Assembly: GCA_002005505.1 (NCBI GenBank)
Contig: KV908408.1
Location: 453,542-504,878 of the forward strand
Direction: 5' to 3'
Source of the DNA: Botryococcus braunii
Taxonomy: Eukaryota > Chlorophyta > Trebouxiophyceae
Length of the DNA: 51,337 nucleotides
This document shows, in pieces, positions 27,975 to 39,655 of this stretch. A program made the position numbers and the translations under genes. The notes under the pieces were generated by a model, which saw only the letters and a list, made by a program, of their open reading frames with translations, did no database searches and was not told the origin of the DNA. Numbering within the stretch: the first letter of the stretch is position 1; the number at the start of each line of letters is the position of its first letter.

Positions 27975-30900
27975 TCCCTCCCCACTTAAGCAGTTGCCCT
28001 CCTGGCAACTCCAGTGGCACCTTCTGGCGGTGGGAGACCACCAGAGACCAACCCAACGGTCGCACCGTTGTCAGCGTATCCCGTACGCTCGATCTCGCCA
28101 TGAGACCTAGCCTTCCCAAAGGCTAACGCATTGCTTGCTACCTGCCATTGACAGCCACAAGCCCCCCAATGCACAAGAACCCAGATTAATGCCCAAGAAA
28201 CTGGAGACTCTGCTCCAGCCACAGTGGCCAAGCCGAATGATGGTGGGTCAGGCGCTAGGAGCGAGGCGGCCAGCATGACCCTGATTTCAGGCGGTACTAT
28301 ACCTCCGTTAATGCCCCCAGCACACATTCGCAAGACCGGTCCAGCCCACGAGCGAGACAACGCAAAGGCTTTTCTAGGGCGTCGCAGGGCGTCCCCCGCG
28401 TTGGGACGCCAGGCTACAAGAGCACCCCGCAATTGCCGGACAAGTGGGTATGGGTATACAAACTACACACTTGCAATCTGACACCCGCATTTCGTTCATT
28501 CTCACAGTGTTCATCGTTTGACAGGCATGACACACTGTCTACCGTTGAGGTTTGGATTTTGCACGCACAGGTTTTCTACCCCTGCTCTGCGTATGGGCTC
28601 TTGGCTGACCCCAATATTCATTCACCAAATCCTCGCAATGCTCGAGAAGGGCTTCAGCTGGCTCCCAGCTATTGTGCTCTTGTGAGTATCCTTTCCAATG
28701 GACAAGGAACTCCAGTTGAGCACCCCGAAGTCGATCCCCTAAAATCTTTTCCACCTCATACTGAGGTTCGCCATTGACAATCTCAGGCATGGGGGGAGGT
28801 TTTACACGCCCCCCCTGCACATAAGTATTGAGCAACGACACATGGAAGACATTATGCCAATTCAGGGTTTCAGGGAGAGACAGCCGATACGCGACCTCGT
28901 TCACCTTCTCCGTCACCACAAAAGGCCCCATCCACCGTGGCAAGAGTTTCTTCCCAATCACACTCTTTGGCCGAGCATACCTCGTTGAGAGCAACACATG
29001 CTCCCCAACTTCAAACGAGATTGGAGACCTGCGCGCATCGACGTAGGCCTTCTGCCGGCTCACCGCTGCGTCCAGGCACTCCTTGGCCCGCTTCCACAGC
29101 TCTTGCATTCTGCGCTCAACCCCTTGTGCTTGAGGAACCTTGCTCACAAAGTCTGGGTGCCCAGGCACCCGCGGGTGCTTGCCATACACCAAGAAGAATG
29201 GCGTACACTTCATGGAGTCATGCCAGGCATTATTAATTGCAAATTCGCACATGGGCAAGTGTAAGTTCCAATCTTTCCCATCTGGTGCAACATAGTGCCT
29301 CAACACATCCTCCACCACCCGGTTCGCCCGCTCAGTCTGGCCGTCGGTTTGCGGATGATACGCCGACGAGAAGGACTGAGTGACTTTGAGCAATTTACAC
29401 AAGTCCACCAAGAATTTACCCGTGAACCGGGGGTCTCTGTCAGACACAATGGTCTTAAGCTTAGGCATGCCAAAATCCTTAAACACATTGTTGAGAAACA
29501 ACCTTGCAGCACCCGCTGCCGTAACCGTGACTGTTGTTGGCATGAGCCTCACCATTTTAGAGAACCGATCCACCACCACAAGTACAGCATCATGCCCATC
29601 CCTCGTTTTTGGCAAGCCCATCACAAAATCCATTGAGATATGTTCCCAAGGGCGTTCTGCAACGGGCAAGGGTATAAGAAGACCGTGAGGCTTACCAGAC
29701 AAGGGCTTATTTCTCTGGCAGGAGTCACAAGATGCCACATAATTGCAAACATCAGCGTACAAACTATGCCAGAAGAATCCCCTTTGCACCAACCTCGTAG
29801 TCTTGCGCTGTCCGAAATGGCCTGCATAGGTGCTATCATGGCAAATTGCCGTCACCTCTTGTCGCAGCCCCGGCGCATCCGGCACAAATACGCGCTGATC
29901 ACCATCCCTGTTGTCACACCAAAACATGCCGTCCTTCTCCACCAGCCCTTTCAGTCCCTCTAGCTCGTCCCCGGTGAGTCCCTCGCTTGCACTTCTAATC
30001 TTGGCGAGTATATCCGGTGTTTCCTCAGACCACAACCGCAAAGAGCCCTCATCCTCACGCTCTGACCTAGCAGTAACCCTAGTTCTAGCAGTAACCCTAG
30101 ACCCATCAGTAACTGATGGACCCCCTCCTGCCGCCTTGGGAGAGCGGCCGGCAGCCGACCGTAGAGCACTGCGTATACTATTAAGACTAACAGAGGGTCG
30201 GCGCGAGAGAGGATCTGCACAATTCGTGCGACCAGGACGATACTCCCAAACAAAATCAAAGCGTTGCAGGAACTCTGACCAGCGAGCTTGACGAGGAGAC
30301 AAGGCAACCTTGGTAGGCATGAAAACATTTGGTTTATGATCCGTAACAACGGTGAATTTCACACCCTCCACATAACAACGCCAAATTTGCAGGGCATGAA
30401 TGACCGCTAACAACTCTTGCTCACCGACAGGGTAGTTACGTTCTGCAGGAGACAACACGCGTGATTCAAAAGCCACAGGCTGATCCTCCTGCAGAAGAAT
30501 GGCCCCCAAAGCGGTCCCCGATGCGTCAGCCACAACCACAAAAGGTTTTGAAAAGTCAGGTATACGGAGAACAGGTGCAGTTATTAAGGCCTGCTTCAAA
30601 TTGTTGAAGGCTTCCTCCTGCACTTGCGTCCATGCCCATGGCGCCTGATCTTTCAACAAATCCATGAGGGGGCGTGCAATGCTTGAGTACCCCAGGATGA
30701 ATTTTCTGAAGTAGTTAGTCAGGCCCAGAAAACAACGAATGTCATGGACCGTGCGAGGGGTAGGCCATGCCCGTACTGCCTCAACCTTTTGAGGATCAGC
30801 GCGGACGCCTGCTCCACTAACCAGGTGTCCAAGAAATGCCACTTCTGACTGAAAGAAAGAGCATTTCTTCAGTTTGCAGTACAATTTGTGCTCTCTAAGC

Positions 30901-33260
30901 AATTGTAGTACCGCACGAAGATGCTCGTCATGTTCAGCTGCATTCTTGCTATACACCAAAATATCATCCATATACACAAGTACACACTTCCCTAACAATG
31001 GCTGAAGCACATCATTCATCACCTTCTGAAAGGTAGCAGGGGCGTTGGTGAGGCCAAATGGTAACACCTTAAATTGATACAACCCCTGCGGCGTGCGAAA
31101 AGCCGTTTTCGGAATGTCCTCCTCCGTGATTCGTACCTGATGGTACCCTGACATGAGATCCAAAGAGGAGAACACCTGTGCTCCATTCAAGTGGTCTAAA
31201 AGGTCATCAATCCTTGGCAGTGGGTATTGATTGCGCTTCGTGAGTTTATTTATCCCTCTATAATCAATGACCATCCTTAGTGTGCCTTCTTTCTTTCTGA
31301 CAAAGAGGATGGGGGACGCAAATGGAGATGTACTGGGTTCTATAAATCCTTTACTCAACAACTCCTCAAGCGTTTTGACAACCTCAGCCCGCTCTGCTGG
31401 ACTCAGGCGGTACATGGGACGGGAAGGAGGCACACTGTCATTAACTATAGGGATCGCATGGGAGATATTACGAGGAGGGGGCAAGCCAGAAGGCAATTCA
31501 TCAGGAAAGACATCAGAGAAATCATTTACAATTCGTTCTTTCCTATGATTTTCAGCCATACTGCATCCCTCATCCCCAGTATTTTCCATCGCTTCCGCCA
31601 TCGCGGAAATATGTTCAGGCAAAACAAGGAAACCCACACCCCCTCCCTTCACCCAACGGATTCCTACTGCAGCACTTACAACTGGCACATTAGGATCTGT
31701 ACACTCTGTCATTGCAACCTTAAATGCCTGCCCATTCAGCTTGAAATGCGCCGTCTTGGTCTCCCATAACAATGCCGCTTTTGAGCGAGCAAGAAATGGT
31801 TCACCCAAAATAACCTCGTGCGCATCCAATGTACAAACAAGACATGGCACTGAAACATCATGGCCACGGATGCGCAAGGGCACTTCACACAACATGTTGG
31901 ATTCCTCGGTACTGCCATCTGGCAGAACAATATTACGCGGCGAGACAGCAAGCAATTTAAAGCCTAGCCGTTTTGCCACTCGCCGAGAAATGAAACAACT
32001 GCTTGCTCCACTGTCAAGAAGACATCTCACGCGGCTGTTGCGTCCTTGGATCCCTGCACCCATCACGAAGGTCAACTTCGTGATTCTTGGTGCCAATCCC
32101 TCGGGCGCCCGCGAGGCAGAGCAGGTGTACAACATGTCATGTGAATTAACGTCAAGCTGGGCATCATCAAAGGAACGCTTAACACCAGTTTTTGCTGCAG
32201 AGGGCACCGGGGAAGGGGGGTGTACCTTCTTGGAAGGGCAGAACTTCGCAATATGGCCAACGACGCCGCATTCATAGCACTTGGGTGGACCCTTCTCTTG
32301 CTTAGTCCGGGGGTCCTTTGGTTTGCCTGCATGGGGGGGCTTGGTAATCCCCGCATCCTTAACCCCCAGGTCCGGCTTGGCCTTTTTCGCCTTGGGCGAG
32401 GCCGGCACCCGGTCTGGCAAAGCACAAAGAGCGTCAATGTAACTTTGCACCGGCGCATTACTGCCTGCAAACTTAAGACGCAGTTGTGTCGCCATCGAAT
32501 ATGGCAAACCCTTCAGGAACCTATGCACATCCTCAGTCCCCGAGTGCCCCGCCCCCATCCGTGCACGGAGTTGTTGGAATTTGCTCACATATATGGTAAT
32601 GCTACCAGCGGTTTCCAAGGTTAAGGCATCAAACAACGGCAACAACACTTCAGGCGACTCAAGCCGACCGAAATGTGCCGTCATAAAGGACTCAACCTGA
32701 TCCCAGCGCAGCAAAGTGCCAACACCCATGGCCGACACAAACGCATTCCATAACATGAGAGCAGATCCTGTGAAGCTTGCTGTTGCACGTCGAACACAAG
32801 AATCTTCCACGTGCAAGTTTGCCGTAAGTGGAAACTTCGAACGTGCAGCAATGACCCACTCCTTGGGTGAGAGCTCACTCTCATATCCTGAAAACTCCGG
32901 CACCTTAGATATGGCGGGCATACTCACTCGAGGAGAGGAATCACCTGCCAGGTTTGCCATAGTTGTGGTACAAGCCCTCATGAAGTCGGCTTGTGCCTGC
33001 CAAGCGGGTTCCATGTAAGCCCGCATGGCGGCTATCACATCCGCATTTTGGCGACTAGCTCTCTCCGCCTCAGTCTCTGCTACTTCACGTTCCACAGGTG
33101 CTTCACGATCAATAGCTATAGGTGCTTCACGATCAATAGGTGGGTTGAACTCCCCACGTGGTGCACCCTCATTAGGAACAATATCGGACATAGCTTATGC
33201 GGAAGAGTATTAAGCTTTTAACACACGAGAGAGGACGACTTTAACGTCGCCGATACCAAA
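27975..33260 (-). mobile_element. G1: full-length chromovirus internal region
   Basis: A complete G-family internal region of 5286 bp in minus orientation, from the primer binding site (about 33247-33258, complement) to the polypurine tract at 27975. It encodes an intact gag-pol. Both flanking LTRs are abnormal: a plus-oriented T-LTR lies at its 3' end and a plus-oriented (inverted) G-LTR at its 5' end. It therefore could not have been made by ordinary reverse transcription in this configuration. Confidence 0.88.
28539..33191 (-). CDS. Gag-pol polyprotein of G1 (Ty3/gypsy chromovirus), intact
   Basis: A single 1550-codon frame starting MSDIVPNEG. In order: a Gag region (about residues 80-280); a CCHC zinc knuckle (CYECGVVGHIAKFC, about 305-318); an aspartic protease with LLDSGAS (Asp about 393); a reverse transcriptase (about 590-800) with SLDLMSGY and the catalytic YMDD; an RNase H with VVADASG (about 889); an integrase with an HHCC zinc finger (about 1118-1158) and a DD35E core; a GPF-type module (WMGPF); and a C-terminal chromodomain (YEVEKIL to WEPAEAL). 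It differs from the G4 protein by a two-residue insertion (LK before TIVSDRD) and a few substitutions. No stop or frameshift is seen, so it is potentially functional. Fusion of gag and pol in one frame is common in this clade. Confidence 0.93.
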   Translation of the reverse strand: MSDIVPNEGAPRGEFNPPIDREAPIAIDREAPVEREVAETEAERASRQNADVIAAMRAYMEPAWQAQADFMRACTTTMANLAGDSSPRVSMPAISKVPEFSGYESELSPKEWVIAARSKFPLTANLHVEDSCVRRATASFTGSALMLWNAFVSAMGVGTLLRWDQVESFMTAHFGRLESPEVLLPLFDALTLETAGSITIYVSKFQQLRARMGAGHSGTEDVHRFLKGLPYSMATQLRLKFAGSNAPVQSYIDALCALPDRVPASPKAKKAKPDLGVKDAGITKPPHAGKPKDPRTKQEKGPPKCYECGVVGHIAKFCPSKKVHPPSPVPSAAKTGVKRSFDDAQLDVNSHDMLYTCSASRAPEGLAPRITKLTFVMGAGIQGRNSRVRCLLDSGASSCFISRRVAKRLGFKLLAVSPRNIVLPDGSTEESNMLCEVPLRIRGHDVSVPCLVCTLDAHEVILGEPFLARSKAALLWETKTAHFKLNGQAFKVAMTECTDPNVPVVSAAVGIRWVKGGGVGFLVLPEHISAMAEAMENTGDEGCSMAENHRKERIVNDFSDVFPDELPSGLPPPRNISHAIPIVNDSVPPSRPMYRLSPAERAEVVKTLEELLSKGFIEPSTSPFASPILFVRKKEGTLRMVIDYRGINKLTKRNQYPLPRIDDLLDHLNGAQVFSSLDLMSGYHQVRITEEDIPKTAFRTPQGLYQFKVLPFGLTNAPATFQKVMNDVLQPLLGKCVLVYMDDILVYSKNAAEHDEHLRAVLQLLREHKLYCKLKKCSFFQSEVAFLGHLVSGAGVRADPQKVEAVRAWPTPRTVHDIRCFLGLTNYFRKFILGYSSIARPLMDLLKDQAPWAWTQVQEEAFNNLKQALITAPVLRIPDFSKPFVVVADASGTALGAILLQEDQPVAFESRVLSPAERNYPVGEQELLAVIHALQIWRCYVEGVKFTVVTDHKPNVFMPTKVALSPRQARWSEFLQRFDFVWEYRPGRTNCADPLSRRPSVSLNSIRSALRSAAGRSPKAAGGGPSVTDGSRVTARTRVTARSEREDEGSLRLWSEETPDILAKIRSASEGLTGDELEGLKGLVEKDGMFWCDNRDGDQRVFVPDAPGLRQEVTAICHDSTYAGHFGQRKTTRLVQRGFFWHSLYADVCNYVASCDSCQRNKPLSGKPHGLLIPLPVAERPWEHISMDFVMGLPKTRDGHDAVLVVVDRFSKMVRLMPTTVTVTAAGAARLFLNNVFKDFGMPKLKTIVSDRDPRFTGKFLVDLCKLLKVTQSFSSAYHPQTDGQTERANRVVEDVLRHYVAPDGKDWNLHLPMCEFAINNAWHDSMKCTPFFLVYGKHPRVPGHPDFVSKVPQAQGVERRMQELWKRAKECLDAAVSRQKAYVDARRSPISFEVGEHVLLSTRYARPKSVIGKKLLPRWMGPFVVTEKVNEVAYRLSLPETLNWHNVFHVSLLNTYVQGGRVKPPPMPEIVNGEPQYEVEKILGDRLRGAQLEFLVHWKGYSQEHNSWEPAEALLEHCEDLVNEYWGQPRAHTQSRGRKPVRAKSKPQR

Positions 33261-33597
33261 TGTTGTGCTGTGGGTACCAGCGAGATTGTGGGTACCCGAT
33301 TTGGGAACCACGATCTCGAGGGTGCGATCGATCAGCGAATCCAAGGCTGACGTGGCCATGGCCTAGTCTTGAAGCATCTCTCCAGCTGGCGGACAGCTGG
33401 CGTGCATGTCCTGAAACTCAGGAGGGGTTATCGGACTAGTCCAAAGGATCCCGTAAGTAGGATCCTACTGGACGCCTGTCCTAAAGGATCCCAAAGGACG
33501 CCAAGGCCGAAGGCCTTGGGACGGCAGGGAGCCGTCTAGCTCACAAATTCCAACTTTGATCTTCGGATTCCGTTCTGTACTGATACCAAACACAACA
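33261..33597 (+). repeat. G-family LTR, 337 bp, inverted relative to G1
   Basis: It starts TGTTGTGCTG and ends AAACACAACA. It lies directly against the primer-binding-site end of minus-oriented G1, so it faces the wrong way for that element. It is followed by 5 nt (TTTGA, 33598-33602) and then a reversed T-LTR. Confidence 0.9.
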
Positions 33598-33602
33598 TTT
33601 GA

Positions 33603-33761
33603 TGTTGTGCCGGGGGATCGAACCCGCGACCGACTCGACCCAGAGTCGCGGCTCTAACCGATCGGCTAAAAGTACCAAGGTAATTGTACGAGTAATCGCC
33701 CGCTTATGTATCCGAGCCGGATCGGGATGCCCAGGCCCGATCCGCTCCTCTCCGCACTACA
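33603..33761 (-). repeat. T-family LTR (type A variant), reversed
   Basis: The reverse complement of the T-LTR, carrying the same internal variants as 27816-27974. It is the 3' LTR of the minus-oriented T element at 33603-34213. Confidence 0.88.
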
Positions 33762-34055
33762 TCTCCCCCCACCTAAGAACCGAGCGTCCTCGCTCGTATT
33801 CCACTCTAGGTAAGGAGGCAGCGGCCCGATTGGCCGCCCGGGAAGGAGATATACCGCGCTTACATCCCGCGATTATCGCCACCGATCACCGAATCCCCCA
33901 CTTTGCACTGTGCCTGATCACATGGCCACTCCCGTGGGGCCTCAAACACGTGCACCAAGCACCTGCGATCGATATGGGCCCATCTCAGACTCGCGCTCAT
34001 ACCAGAGGCGATTTACCATGAAAAATGGCCCATCAACCAGATCGCCGATACCAGA
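33762..34055 (-). mobile_element. T-family internal region, reversed, 294 bp
   Basis: The same 294-bp non-coding internal region as at 27346-27639, in the opposite orientation, with the polypurine tract complement at its left edge and the primer-binding-site complement at its right edge. Confidence 0.85.
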
Positions 34056-34213
34056 TGTTGTGCCGGGGGATCGAACCCGCGACCGACTCGACCCAGAGTC
34101 GCGGCTCTAACCGATCGGCTAAAAGTACCAAGGTAATTGTACGAGTAATCGCCCGCTTATGTATCCGAGCCGGATCGGGATGCCCAGGCCCGATCCGCTC
34201 CTCTCCGCACTAC
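34056..34213 (-). repeat. T-family LTR, reversed, one base short
   Basis: The 5' LTR of the minus-oriented T element. Its outer end lacks the final A and abuts the TG of a plus-oriented type B T-LTR, giving the head-to-head joint CCGCACTAC|TGTAGTGCGG. Confidence 0.86.
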
Positions 34214-34373
34214 TGTAGTGCGGAGCGGAGCGGATCGGGATCTCTTGTCCCCGGTCCGGCTCGGATACATAAGCGGGAGATTATTCGTACAAGTACCTTG
34301 GTACTTTTAGCCGATCGGTTAGAGCCGCGACTCTGGGTCGAGTCGGTCGAGGGTTCGATCCCCCGGCACAACA
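34214..34373 (+). repeat. T-family LTR (type B), 160 bp, acting as 5' LTR of G2
   Basis: A T-LTR subtype with GGATCTCTTGTCCCCGG and GAGATTATTCGTACAAGTACC variants. Its terminal CACAACA is followed directly by the G2 primer-binding site (TTTGGTATCGGCGACG). G2 thus has a T-type LTR at 5' and a G-type LTR at 3'. Confidence 0.88.
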
Positions 34374-37300
34374 TTTGGTATCGGCGACGTTAAAGTCGTC
34401 CTCTCTCGTGTGTTAAAAGCTTAATACTCTTCCGCATAAGCTATGTCCGATATTGTTCCTAATGAGGGTGCACCACGTGGGGAGTTCAACCCACCTATTG
34501 ATCGTGAAGCACCTATAGCTATTGATCGTGAAGCACCTGTGGAACGTGAAGTAGCAGAGACTGAGGCGGAGAGAGCTAGTCGCCAAAATGCGGATGTGAT
34601 AGCCGCCATGCGGGCTTACATGGAACCCGCTTGGCAGGCACAAGCCGACTTCATGAGGGCTTGTACCACAACTATGGCAAACCTGGCAGGTGATTCCTCT
34701 CCTCGAGTGAGTATGCCCGCCATATCTAAGGTGCCGGAGTTTTCAGGATATGAGAGTGAGCTCTCACCCAAGGAGTGGGTCATTGCTGCACGTTCGAAGT
34801 TTCCACTTACGGCAAACTTGCACGTGGAAGATTCTTGTGTTCGACGTGCAACAGCAAGCTTCACAGGATCTGCTCTCATGTTATGGAATGCGTTTGTGTC
34901 GGCCATGGGTGTTGGCACTTTGCTGCGCTGGGATCAGGTTGAGTCCTTTATGACGGCACATTTCGGTCGGCTTGAGTCGCCTGAAGTGTTGTTGCCGTTG
35001 TTTGATGCCTTAACCTTGGAAACCGCTGGTAGCATTACCATATATGTGAGCAAATTCCAACAACTCCGTGCACGGATGGGGGCGGGGCACTCGGGGACTG
35101 AGGATGTGCATAGGTTCCTGAAGGGTTTGCCATATTCGATGGCGACACAACTGCGTCTTAAGTTTGCAGGCAGTAATGCGCCGGTGCAAAGTTACATTGA
35201 CGCTCTTTGTGCTTTGCCAGACCGGGTGCCGGCCTCGCCCAAGGCGAAAAAGGCCAAGCCGGACCTGGGGGTTAAGGATGCGGGGATTACCAAGCCCCCC
35301 CATGCAGGCAAACCAAAGGACCCCCGGACTAAGCAAGAGAAGGGTCCACCCAAGTGCTATGAATGCGGCGTCGTTGGCCATATTGCGAAGTTCTGCCCTT
35401 CCAAGAAGGTACACCCCCCTTCCCCGGTGCCCTCTGCAGCAAAAACTGGTGTTAAGCGTTCCTTTGATGATGCCCAGCTTGACGTTAATTCACATGACAT
35501 GTTGTACACCTGCTCTGCCTCGCGGGCGCCCGAGGGATTGGCACCAAGAATCACGAAGTTGACCTTCGTGATGGGTGCAGGGATCCAATTGGACGCAACA
35601 GCCGCGTGAGATGTCTTCTTGACAGTGGAGCAAGCAGTTGTTTCATTTCTCGGCGAGTGGCAAAACGGCTAGGCTTTAAATTGCTTGCTGTCTCGCCGCG
35701 TAATATTGTTCTGCCAGATGGCAGTACCGAGGAATCCAACATGTTGTGTGAAGTGCCCTTGCGCATCCGTGGCCATGATGTTTCAGTGCCATGTCTTGTT
35801 TGTACATTGGATGCGCACGAGGTTATTTTGGGTGAACCATTTCTTGCTCGCTCAAAAGCGGCATTGTTATGGGAGACCAAGACGGCGCATTTCAAGCTGA
35901 ATGGGCAGGCATTTAAGGTTGCAATGACAGAGTGTACAGATCCTAATGTGCCAGTTGTAAGTGCTGCAGTAGGAATCCGTTGGGTGAAGGGAGGGGGTGT
36001 GGGTTTCCTTGTTTTGCCTGAACATATTTCCGCGATGGCGGAAGCGATGGAAAATACTGGGGATGAGGGATGCAGTATGGCTGAAAATCATAGGAAAGAA
36101 CGAATTGTAAATGATTTCTCTGATGTCTTTCCTGATGAATTGCCTTCTGGCTTGCCCCCTCCTCGTAATATCTCCCATGCGATCCCTATAGTTAATGACA
36201 GTGTGCCTCCTTCCCGTCCCATGTACCGCCTGAGTCCAGCAGAGCGGGCTGAGGTTGTCAAAACGCTTGAGGAGTTGTTGAGTAAAGGATTTATAGAACC
36301 CAGTACATCTCCATTTGCGTCCCCCATCCTCTTTGTCAGAAAGAAAGAAGGCACACTAAGGATGGTCATTGATTATAGAGGGATAAATAAACTCACGAAG
36401 CGCAATCAATACCCACTGCCAAGGATTGATGACCTTTTAGACCACTTGAATGGAGCACAGGTGTTCTCCTCTTTGGATCTCATGTCAGGGTACCATCAGG
36501 TACGAATCACGGAGGAGGACATTCCGAAAACGGCTTTTCGCACGCCGCAGGGGTTGTATCAATTTAAGGTGTTACCATTTGGCCTCACCAACGCCCCTGC
36601 TACCTTTCAGAAGGTGATGAATGATGTGCTTCAGCCATTGTTAGGGAAGTGTGTACTTGTGTATATGGATGATATTTTGGTGTATAGCAAGAATGCAGCT
36701 GAACATGACGAGCATCTTCGTGCGGTACTACAATTGCTTAGAGAGCACAAATTGTACTGCAAACTGAAGAAATGCTCTTTCTTTCAGTCAGAAGTGGCAT
36801 TTCTTGGACACCTGGTTAGTGGAGCAGGCGTCCGCGCTGATCCTCAAAAGGTTGAGGCAGTACGGGCATGGCCTACCCCTCGCACGGTCCATGACATTCG
36901 TTGTTTTCTGGGCCTGACTAACTACTTCAGAAAATTCATCCTGGGGTACTCAAGCATTGCACGCCCCCTCATGGATTTGTTGAAAGATCAGGCGCCATGG
37001 GCATGGACGCAAGTGCAGGAGGAAGCCTTCAACAATTTGAAGCAGGCCTTAATAACTGCACCTGTTCTCCGTATACCTGACTTTTCAAAACCTTGTGTGG
37101 TTGTGGCTGACGCATCGGGGACCGCTTTGGGGGCCATTCTTCTGCAGGAGGATCAGCCTGTGGCTTTTGAATCACGCGTGTTGTCTCCTGCAGAACGTAA
37201 CTACCCTGTCGGTGAGCAAGAGTTGTTAGCGGTCATTCATGCCCTGCAAATTTGGCGTTGTTATGTGGAGGGTGTGAAATTCACCGTTGTTACGGATCAT

Positions 37301-39655
37301 AAACCAAATGTTTTCATGCCTACCAAGGTTGCCTTGTCTCCTCGTCAAGCTCGCTGGTCAGAGTTCCTGCAACGCTTTGATTTTGTTTGGGAGTATCGTC
37401 CTGGTCGCACGAATTGTGCAGATCCTCTCTCGCGCCGACCCTCTGTTAGTCTTAATAGTATACGCAGTGCTCTACGGTCGGCTGCCGGCCGCTCTCCCAA
37501 GGCGGCAGGAGGGGGTCCATCAGTTACTGATGGGTCTAGGGTTACTGCTAGAACTAGGGTTACTGCTAGGTCAGAGCGTGAGGATGAGGGCTCTTTGCGG
37601 TTGTGGTCTGAGGAAACACCGGATATACTCGCCAAGATTAGAAGTGCAAGCGAGGGACTCACCGGGGACGAGCTAGAGGGACTGAAAGGGCTGGTGGAGA
37701 AGGACGGCATGTTTTGGTGTGACAACAGGGATGGTGATCAGCGCGTATTTGTGCCGGATGCGCCGGGGCTGCGACAAGAGGTGACGGCAATTTGCCATGA
37801 TAGCACCTATGCAGGCCATTTCGGACAGCGCAAGTCTACGAGGTTGGTGCAAAGGGGATTCTTCTGGCATAGTTTGTACGCTGATGTTTGCAATTATGTG
37901 GCATCTTGTGACTCCTGCCAGAGAAATAAGCCCTTGTCTGGTAAGCCTCACGGTCTTCTTACACCCTTGCCCGTTGCAGAACGCCCTTGGGAACATATCT
38001 CAATGGATTTTGTGATGGGCTTGCCAAAAACGAGGGATGGGCATGATGCTGTACTTGTGGTGGTGGATCGGTTCTCTAAAATGGTGAGGCTCATGCCAAC
38101 AACAGTCACGGTTACGGCAGCGGGTGCTGCAAGGTTGTTTCTCAACAATGTGTTTAAGGATTTTGGCATGCCTAAGACCATTGTGTCTGACAGAGACCCC
38201 CGGTTCACGGGTAAATTCTTTGTGGACTTGTGTAAATTGCTCAAAGTCACTCAGTCCTTCTCGTCGGCGTATCATCCGCAAACCGACGGCCAGACTGAGC
38301 GGGCGAACCGGGTGGTGGAGGATGTGTTGAGGCACTATGTTGCACCAGATGGGAAAGATTGGAACTTACACTTGCCCATGTGCGAATTTGCAATTAATAA
38401 TGCCTGGCATGACTCCATGAAGTGTACGCCATTCTTCTTGGTGTATGGCAAGCACCCGCGGGTGCCTGGGCACCCAGACTTTGTGAGCAAGGTTCCTCAA
38501 GCACAAGGGGTTGAGCGCAGAATGCAAGAGCTGTGGAAGCGGGCCAAGGAGTGCCTGGACGCAGCGGTGAGCCGGCAGAAGGCCTACGTCGATGCGCGCA
38601 GGTCTCCAATCTCGTTTGAAGTTGGGGAGCATGTGTTGCTCTCAACGAGGTATGCTCGGCCAAAGAGTGTGATTGGGAAGAAACTCTTGCCACGGTGGAT
38701 GGGGCCTTTTGTGGTGACGGAGAAGGTGAACGAGGTCGCGTATCGGCTGTCTCTCCCTGAAACCCTGAATTGGCATAATGTCTTCCATGTGTCGTTGCTC
38801 AATACTTATGTGCAGGGGGGGCGTGTAAAACCTCCCCCCATGCCTGAGATTGTCAATGGCGAACCTCAGTATGAGGTGGAAAAGATTTTAGGGGATCGAC
38901 TTCGGGGTGCTCAACTGGAGTTCCTTGTCCATTGGAAAGGATACTCACAATAGCACAATAGCTGGGAGCCAGCTGAAGCCCTTCTCGAGCATTGCGAGGA
39001 TTTGGTGAATGAATATTGGGGTCAGCCAAGAGCCCATACGCAGAGCAGGGGTAGAAAACCTGTGCGTGCAAAATCCAAACCTCAACGGTAGACAGTGTGT
39101 CATGCCTGTCAAACGATGAACACTGTGAGAATGAACGAAATGCGGGTGTCAGATTGCAAGTGTGTAGTTTGTATACCCATACCCACTTGTCCGGCAATTG
39201 CGGGGTGCTCTTGTAGCCTGGCGTCCCAACGCGGGGGACGCCCTGCGACGCCCTAGAAAAGCCTTTGCGTTGTCTCGCTCGTGGGCTGGACCGGTCTTGC
39301 GAATGTGTGCTGGGGGCATTAACGGAGGTATAGTACCGCCTGAAATCAGGGTCATGCTGGCCGCCTCGCTCCTAGCGCCTGACCCACCATCATTCGGCTT
39401 GGCCACTGTGGCTGGAGCAGAGTCTCCAGTTTCTTGGGCATTAATCTGGGTTCTTGTGCATTGGGGGGCTTGTGGCTGTCAATGGCAGGTAGCAAGCAAT
39501 GCGTTAGCCTTTGGGAAGGCTAGGTCTCATGGCGAGATCGAGCGTACGGGATACGCTGACAACGGTGCGACCGTTGGGTTGGTCTCTGGTGGTCTCCCAC
39601 CGCCAGAAGGTGCCACTGGAGTTGCCAGGAGGGCAACTGCTTAAGTGGGGAGGGA
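34374..39655 (+). mobile_element. G2: chromovirus internal region, full length but disabled
   Basis: A 5282-bp G-family internal region, 2 bp longer than G4 because of an insertion in the pol region. It carries one frameshift and one premature stop. LTRs are mismatched: T type B on the left and G type on the right. Confidence 0.88.
34443..39091 (+). pseudogene. Gag-pol of G2, broken by a 2-nt insertion and a nonsense change
   Basis: It is nearly identical to the intact copies. A 2-nt insertion (TT at 35589-35590) just before the protease Asp-Ser-Gly shifts the frame, so translation from 34443 ends at 35609. The downstream pol frame reopens from about 35606. A second lesion converts a Glu codon to TAG at 38951-38953 inside the chromodomain, so the end of the protein (to 39091) is lost. 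The Gag part and zinc knuckle are complete. A few further substitutions relative to G1 and G4 lie in RNase H and integrase. Any product would be Gag plus the beginning of the protease region. Confidence 0.92.

Noticed and set aside
28433..33221. Many overlapping small frames antisense to the G gag-pol genes
   Set aside because: They are shadows of the polyprotein and recur identically in each copy without independent coding signs.
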